A DNA stretch of 64,000 bases from Boseongicola aestuarii (lineage in GTDB: Bacteria > Pseudomonadota > Alphaproteobacteria > Rhodobacterales > Rhodobacteraceae): positions 177,640 through 241,639 of the forward strand of contig NZ_FXXQ01000005.1 in assembly GCF_900184815.1 (NCBI RefSeq), written 5' to 3'. A model generated the notes under the pieces. The model saw nothing but the letters and a program-made list of their open reading frames with translations. It was not told the DNA's origin and did not search any database. Numbering within the stretch: position 1 is the first letter of the stretch; each line of letters starts with the position of its first letter. A program made the translations under genes and the position numbers. Shown piece by piece: positions 59,787 to 64,000 of the stretch.

Positions 59787-61571
59787 ATGAGCCTTCAAAA
59801 GGGACGAGCCAGAGCGCGACCGGAGGGTCCATTCGAAGGCAGTCGCACGCCGCTGCCCAAAAGCATTTCCGGCGAGGAGTTCTCGCGATTTCTGGACTTC
59901 ATCGAAGCCCTCGGAAATGAGGCCGACCAAGTGCTCAGCCTCAGGTCCGGCTATGACGAAACCAGATTGATCACCACCCTTCTGCGCAATCACCTCAAGG
60001 GCAAGATGACCACGACCAGCTTTCTGGCAAACGCCAGCGGTCTGGGATACGGCACTGCGATAAGGGCGATCAACTCGATCGAAGAACGCGGCCTTCTAAT
60101 TCGGCGACCCCGGACACAAACCGGAAAGAGCTTCTCGCTTCACCCGACTGAAAAACTGATTGGCGAATGGCAGGAGTACGCCCGGCGTGTTCGCGGTGCA
60201 ATCGGCTCGACACTTGGGCTTGAGGGCGCCGGGCGCGGCGGCATGAGCGACTATTTCTTCGGTTCCTCCTACGGCGATAGCGGCACGATCCCTCCGCCCA
60301 CCCCGCTGCAATCCAAGCTTAACCTGCAAAACAACTTGCGCGTTCTTGTCCATGCCGACCCGACTTTCCTTGCCATGAACGTGTTGAAGCGTCAGTTTGA
60401 AGCCCTCTTTGGCACGGGCATCGACAGCCGTGCCTTGTCGATTGATCGCTTGCGACAGGAAATCCTGTCCAATGCAACGCGCAAATCGTCCCGCTACGAC
60501 ATCATCGCCTGTGATCTGCCCTGGTTCGGCGAACTGGCCGAAAAGAAGATCCTGATGCCCATCGATGGCCTCTTGTCCGACGACAAGGTCGATCTCGCCG
60601 ATTTCCACGAAGTCGCGCTGGCATCGGCCCGCCACCGTGGTGAACAATACGGCCTCCCCGTGCAAACGACGCCCGAATTGCTCTGCGTCAGACGCGATCT
60701 TTGCGACACCGCAGGAATTGGCGTGCCCTTCACAATCTCGGACACACTGGAAACCGCGCGCAAACTGCATAGCCGTGCACAAGGACGCTCTGGCATCGCC
60801 TGGAACGCCGCGCGGGGAACGCCGCTAGGCCACACCTTCATGTTCGTCATGGGCGCTATGGGTCGCCCATTCCTAAATCTTGAAAAGACCGACACCGGCT
60901 ACGATGCCGAGTGGTCCGAAGGCGAAAACCTGCGCCCGGCGCTGCAATCGGACGAAGCCGTCGCGACGGCCGAATACCTCCGCGAACTCCTGGATTTCTC
61001 GCCCGTCTCGATCCTGTCGATGTCCTGGTACGAGCGCGCGCGCGCCTACGCGGACGGCGAAGTCGCAATGGCCTATTGCGCCACGCTTCTGGCACCATTG
61101 TTCGAGCTGAACAAAGCATCGCCTGCCTATGGTGTGACTGATTTCCTGCCCCATCCCTACGGCCCGGGAGGCAAGCCCCTCGCACCCGTCGGAGGCTACG
61201 CCCTCGCGATCCCGTCCAATATCGCACCCGACCGCGTCGCGGCTGTCTGGGACGCCATGCGGCTGCTGACTTCCCCCGAAAGCATCAAGCTTTACATCGA
61301 GAACGGCAGCCTTGTTTCGCCACGCTTCAGCGTCAGCATGGATCCCGACGTGCGGCGCATTTCGCCCTTGATCTCTATCGTTGACGGTATGGCGCGCTCG
61401 GGCATCCTGCAATTCTGGCCCCGCCCCCCCGTTCCAGAAATCACCGATCTCATCACGATCATCGGAACCGAGCTCCACGACATGCTGCAAGGTTCAAAGA
61501 GCGTCGAGGTCGCCCTGACAAACGCACAAAACCGCGCGGATGCGCTTATGCGCGGGCGCGGGCACTACTGA
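59787..61571 (+). CDS. Regulator with winged-helix N-terminus and solute-binding-protein-like sensor domain
   Basis: A 594-residue protein with no signal peptide. Residues about 40-120 look like a MarR/GntR-type winged helix: ITTLLRNHLKGKMTTTSFLA, then SGLGYGTAIRAINSIEERGL as recognition helix and wing. Residues about 185-580 resemble a family-1 extracellular solute-binding protein: LRVLVHADPTFLAMNVLKRQ at its start, YDIIACDLPWFGELAEKKIL near 235, YGLPVQTTPELLCVRRDL near 288 and YALAIPSNIAPDRVAAVWDA near 470. This is an SgrR-like principle, DNA-binding plus binding-protein fold in the cytoplasm, but with a different HTH and SBP class. It probably senses the substrate of the adjacent importer. 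Confidence 0.82.
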   Translation: MSLQKGRARARPEGPFEGSRTPLPKSISGEEFSRFLDFIEALGNEADQVLSLRSGYDETRLITTLLRNHLKGKMTTTSFLANASGLGYGTAIRAINSIEERGLLIRRPRTQTGKSFSLHPTEKLIGEWQEYARRVRGAIGSTLGLEGAGRGGMSDYFFGSSYGDSGTIPPPTPLQSKLNLQNNLRVLVHADPTFLAMNVLKRQFEALFGTGIDSRALSIDRLRQEILSNATRKSSRYDIIACDLPWFGELAEKKILMPIDGLLSDDKVDLADFHEVALASARHRGEQYGLPVQTTPELLCVRRDLCDTAGIGVPFTISDTLETARKLHSRAQGRSGIAWNAARGTPLGHTFMFVMGAMGRPFLNLEKTDTGYDAEWSEGENLRPALQSDEAVATAEYLRELLDFSPVSILSMSWYERARAYADGEVAMAYCATLLAPLFELNKASPAYGVTDFLPHPYGPGGKPLAPVGGYALAIPSNIAPDRVAAVWDAMRLLTSPESIKLYIENGSLVSPRFSVSMDPDVRRISPLISIVDGMARSGILQFWPRPPVPEITDLITIIGTELHDMLQGSKSVEVALTNAQNRADALMRGRGHY

Positions 61572-62004
61572 CGCAAAGCGACAGCGTCAAACGCTCTTTA
61601 AGCAATCGCTTGCGAAAAGGCTTCGCACTTGTGAGCAGACCCACATGCGCCGCTATGTGCAGGCCAGCGAACATCGGACTTTGATGTTATTGCTGCCGCC
61701 AAACCATAGATTGATTATACCAGAGACTCTTCCGCCTCATCGACTCCATCGTGCACGGAAGACGGGTCCGGCAAGTCGTGTGGACCGTTCACCACCTAAA
61801 ATCACGCTCGGGATCGCAAGAGCGCAATGAAATTACTGAATTTTTGTGGCGATCCCAGAATGCGCCATTAGATATTCCAAGCAAATCCAGAGCGTGTCTA
61901 TAAAATACTGATATTCTTTCACTATCTGACCCTAAGGTGCCTACAGAGCCTTGTATATTCCGATATGTTCCGCCACTTACTGGGGGAACAATTGGGGGAA
62001 TTCG
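61572..62004. other. Boundary region between chromosome and integrative element
   Basis: These 433 bases hold no convincing gene. A short hairpin (TGCGAA-AAGGC-TTCGCA near 61610-61626) may end the regulator transcript. I looked for a tRNA, the usual target of this integrase family, and saw none. TGGGGGAA repeats next to the integrase start suggest arm-type sites and that the left attachment site is in this stretch. Confidence 0.5.
61981..62000 (+). repeat. Direct repeats upstream of the integrase (possible Int arm sites)
   Basis: TGGGGGAA occurs at 61981-61988 and again at 61993-62000, one 12-base period apart. Paired G-runs of this sort directly before P4-type integrase genes are common and are plausible arm-binding sites. 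The second copy also serves as the ribosome site of the GTG start at 62005. Confidence 0.45.
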
Positions 62005-63201
62005 GTGTCAGGCATCACTTCAAAAAAGTCCAAGCCGCTTTCTGCCGCAGTCGTTGCTTCCGTCAAAACCCCCGGCAAGTATCACGACGGCAAAGGTACA
62101 GGACTGTTCCTCCTGGTGAAGAAGTCCGGAGCGCGATCTTGGGTTCAACGATTGATGGTCCAAGGGAAACGGCGCGAGATTGGCTTGGGAAGTCCACCCT
62201 TCGTTACGCTCGCAGAAGCGCGCGACCGTGCTCTGGACAACAAGCGGATAGCGGTCTCGGGCGGCGATCCCCTCGCTGAGAAACGAAAGAACAATCTCGC
62301 GCTTAGTTTCGAAGAGGCGGCGCGCAGGACGCACAAGGAGCTGGCGCCGACGTGGAAGAACCCCAAGGACCGCGCTGCCTTCCTGTCGACGTTGGAGCGG
62401 TACGTGTTCCCGCGATTTGGTCGCGTAGCGCTTTCTGAAGTGTCGAGTGCAGACATCCGACAGGCCATTCTCGCAGCCCGCGAGCTAGCGCCCGGCGTGG
62501 CGAAGAAACTAACCTATCGAATATCCAGCGTGTTTAAGTGGGGCATCGCCGAAGGGCACTGCCTAAACAATCCCGCAACATCAGATGCCCTCGCGCTACC
62601 ACGCGACCCCAGAACGGTCTCTCACCGCAAGGCCCTACCCTACTCCAAGGTTCGCGATTGCATTGAGACGGTTAAGGCATCGGGCGCTGGCGCGACAACA
62701 AAACTCGCGCTCGAGTTCTTGATACTCACCGCAACCAGGTCGGGTGAGACGCGCCTGGCGCGATGGGATGAGTTTGATCTTGAAGGCGGATCAGAGACGA
62801 CCACAGCGACGTGGACGGTTCCGGCAGATCGCATGAAGATGAAGAGACCGCACAGGGTTCCACTTTGCGGCCGAGCCGTGGAGATACTGCGGGAGGCCCG
62901 TGACCTTTCGGACGGCTCTGACCTTGTGTTCCCTGGCACCAAGCACGGCAAGCCGCTTTCGGACATGACACTTTCAAAGCTGGTGAAGGAGCTTGGCTTC
63001 GACGCGGACGTCCATGGCTTCCGCACATCGTTCCGAACGTGGGGCCAGGAACAGACCGACTTTCCCCGAGACGTTCAGGAAGCGGCGTTGGGCCATAAGA
63101 TGGGGGATGCAGCCGAACAGGCGTATGCGCGCTCCGACCTTTTCATTAAGCGACAGGAAATGATGGAGCGGTGGTCTGACTTCCTTTGGTCAGAACGATA
63201 G
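62005..63201 (+). CDS. Tyrosine recombinase / integrase (P4 type)
   Basis: A 398-residue integrase of an integrative element. N-terminal arm-binding domain: KPLSAAVVASVKTPGKYHDG then LFLLVKKSGARSWVQRL; a SAM-like core-binding domain at about 100-195; catalytic domain with the Arg in TATRSGETRLARW near 253, HGFRTSFRTWG near 337 (His and Arg) and LGHKMGDAAEQAYAR near 362, with the nucleophile Tyr. GTG 62005 preceded by GGGGGAA is preferred; extending to ATG 61951 would translate the G-rich direct repeats as protein. Confidence 0.93.
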   Translation: MSGITSKKSKPLSAAVVASVKTPGKYHDGKGTGLFLLVKKSGARSWVQRLMVQGKRREIGLGSPPFVTLAEARDRALDNKRIAVSGGDPLAEKRKNNLALSFEEAARRTHKELAPTWKNPKDRAAFLSTLERYVFPRFGRVALSEVSSADIRQAILAARELAPGVAKKLTYRISSVFKWGIAEGHCLNNPATSDALALPRDPRTVSHRKALPYSKVRDCIETVKASGAGATTKLALEFLILTATRSGETRLARWDEFDLEGGSETTTATWTVPADRMKMKRPHRVPLCGRAVEILREARDLSDGSDLVFPGTKHGKPLSDMTLSKLVKELGFDADVHGFRTSFRTWGQEQTDFPRDVQEAALGHKMGDAAEQAYARSDLFIKRQEMMERWSDFLWSER

Positions 63202-63578
63202 CATCTTTAAATGAGTACCATCCCAGCCGTCGGGTCTGTGAATAACGCCAGATATGTACGAGTCCATCCACACAACAATCCACAGAGTTTCTTGGGTTGC
63301 ACGCAAAAATGGCCTTCAAGCCATTGATCTTAAAGATTTTCAAAAAATATCTTCGGACTGTTCCCATGTCGATGTTGACGTGAGGCCCCTTTGGGCTTCA
63401 GCATACCTAGTAGCAACAGAAAGGATCGAGACAAGCTGTTGTGGTCACCCCAAGCGATTGCAGTCGCCAAGGGTGACCGAGGTAGGATGGAAATGCGACT
63501 CTCCTAATCCTGCCTCTTTCTCGCGCAATCGAGGGCGGTAAGCAAATTTTTTTTAGCGCCTGAGCAGAAAGTGGTACA
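63202..63578. other. Non-coding stretch between integrase and AlpA-type gene
   Basis: No convincing gene lies in these 377 bases; a 95-codon plus-strand frame at 63254-63541 has poor composition and overlaps strong inverted repeats. The notable content is the pair of stem-loops at 63443-63515, described separately. A T-run follows at 63547-63554. Confidence 0.55.
63443..63515. repeat. Two adjacent stem-loops in the integrative element
   Basis: Stem-loop 1 (63443-63478): an 8-bp outer stem GGTCACCC/GGGTGACC, a symmetrical CAA/CAA internal loop, an inner 5-bp stem including one T-G wobble pair, and loop TGCA. Stem-loop 2 (63480-63515): a 9-bp stem AGGTAGGAT/ATCCTGCCT with one T-G wobble pair and an 18-base loop. 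They are separated by a single base. They could be a structured RNA, a terminator pair, or a DNA site used by the element. Confidence 0.6.
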
Positions 63579-63764
63579 ATGAAAACCCGAATTCTAAGAC
63601 GCCCTGAAGTTGAACATACGACAGGCCTATCGCGCTCCACCATCTATGCGATGATGGCCGACGCAACGTTTCCGAAACCAGTCAGATTGGGCAAGCGGGC
63701 TGTCGGCTGGCGCGCCTCCGACATAGCAGAATGGCTCGAAAGCCGTACCGGCGAAGCGGCGTAA
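63579..63764 (+). CDS. AlpA-family transcriptional regulator / excisionase-like protein
   Basis: A 61-residue DNA-binding protein. ILRRPEVEHTTGLSRSTIYA is the MerR-like helix-turn-helix of AlpA/Xis-type proteins, followed by the wing FPKPVRLGKRAVGWRASDI and AEWLESR, the family's standard ending. In P4-like elements AlpA controls integrase expression or excision. It follows the integrase, and is probably its regulatory partner. Confidence 0.92.
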   Translation: MKTRILRRPEVEHTTGLSRSTIYAMMADATFPKPVRLGKRAVGWRASDIAEWLESRTGEAA

Positions 63765-63766
63765 GA

Positions 63767-64000
63767 GTGCTCGGCCAATCATTGGCCCGGGACTTGAACG
63801 AGCAGTTACCGGGCCAGAGTGAACGCCAAGCGATAGCGGCGCGCACTTTGAAGCCAACCACTTCTGGCAGCCACCAAGAAACCTCCGACGCCTACTCTGG
63901 CGTCGTCACCTGCCTCTGTGCCCATCACCGGGTGATCGTCTGCAGGGATCGCATTCAATTTGTAGTGCAGCGTCGCAAAAAGGGTGGCGCCGAGCGGCCC
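63767..64000 (+). CDS. Partial ORF of the integrative element (runs off the window)
   Basis: An open frame continues from about GTG 63767, two bases past the AlpA stop, to the window end (78 codons). The visible protein begins VLGQSLARDLNEQLPGQSER if the GTG is correct, and later reads HHRVIVCRDRIQFVVQRRKK. The RVIVCRDRIQFVVQRR segment resembles small proteins of unknown function common in genomic islands (pattern RV-x-CxDxIQW-x-QRR). Start codon is uncertain, since the ribosome site is poor. Confidence 0.5.
   Translation, partial: MLGQSLARDLNEQLPGQSERQAIAARTLKPTTSGSHQETSDAYSGVVTCLCAHHRVIVCRDRIQFVVQRRKKGGAERP

Noticed and set aside
61572..61950. tRNA or other RNA gene as integration target
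   Set aside because: No cloverleaf, T-arm GGTTCGAATCC-like segment or CCA end could be found on either strand.
63254..63541. 95-codon frame downstream of the integrase
   Set aside because: It crosses both stem-loops, has no ribosome site and no recognisable domain.
1..64000. CRISPR array or clustered direct repeats
   Set aside because: No regularly spaced repeat of 23-40 bases was seen; the only repeats are dispersed palindromes and operators.

Overview
The window is high-GC chromosomal DNA from an alphaproteobacterium, most likely a marine Rhodobacteraceae of the roseobacter group. The evidence is the ihfB-rpsA and ybeY-corC-lnt-metK gene order, a SAM/SAH riboswitch in front of metK (a class known almost only from Rhodobacterales), membrane-type urate oxidase PuuD, and many binding-protein-dependent ABC importers. 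The genus cannot be assigned from this sequence alone. No rRNA, tRNA or CRISPR array was seen.

Layout. 1-11.5 kb is housekeeping, almost all on the minus strand: GNAT (partial), trpF, lapA-like, ihfB, rpsA, an inserted accessory patch (LysR regulator, three small ORFs, aldo/keto reductase), cmk, metK with its riboswitch, lnt, a CBS-domain CorC/TlyC protein and ybeY. 11.6-24.5 kb is a galactoside utilisation locus: an IclR regulator and ABC ATPase on the minus strand diverge from a binding protein, two permeases (with a YjbR-like gene between them), GH36 alpha-galactosidase, a short-chain dehydrogenase, dgoK, dgoA, an SMP-30 lactonase and GH42 beta-galactosidase. Together these import galactosides, release galactose and oxidise it by a De Ley-Doudoroff type route; no galactonate dehydratase lies in the block. 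24.5-31 kb is a minus-strand glycan/nonulosonate-like operon (MFS, NeuC-like epimerase, CBS-nucleotidyltransferase, an unknown protein, a large glycosyltransferase). 31-39.4 kb holds assorted small enzymes (SlyD-type FKBP, HAD dehalogenase, alpha/beta hydrolases, PLP dehydratase, MFS, alcohol dehydrogenase, GNAT, enolase-superfamily enzyme) and ends in a deletion scar that joins pieces of two capsule-locus genes.

40-47 kb is a purine (urate to glyoxylate) catabolic block: allE, a membrane-anchored alpha/beta hydrolase of unknown role, allA, a PuuE-UraD fusion, uraH, a LysR regulator and puuD. 47-61.6 kb is a catabolic cluster whose substrate I cannot name: acetoin/pyruvate-type E1 alpha and beta, an E2 function apparently divided between two genes, an aldehyde dehydrogenase, an M24-fold hydrolase and an SDR, divergent from a CUT2-type (ribose/xylose-like) ABC importer. 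It is followed by an unusual regulator that joins a winged-helix DNA-binding domain to a domain resembling extracellular solute-binding proteins. Repeated operator-like sites lie in the divergent promoter region. This cluster is the best candidate here for an undescribed system. 62-64 kb is the left end of an integrative element: tyrosine integrase, tandem stem-loops, an AlpA-type regulator and a partial ORF.

A dispersed palindromic repeat with an AGC-loop hairpin recurs at several gene borders in the first 23 kb. One copy lies in frame inside lnt, and another supplies the likely ribosome binding site of the beta-galactosidase gene.
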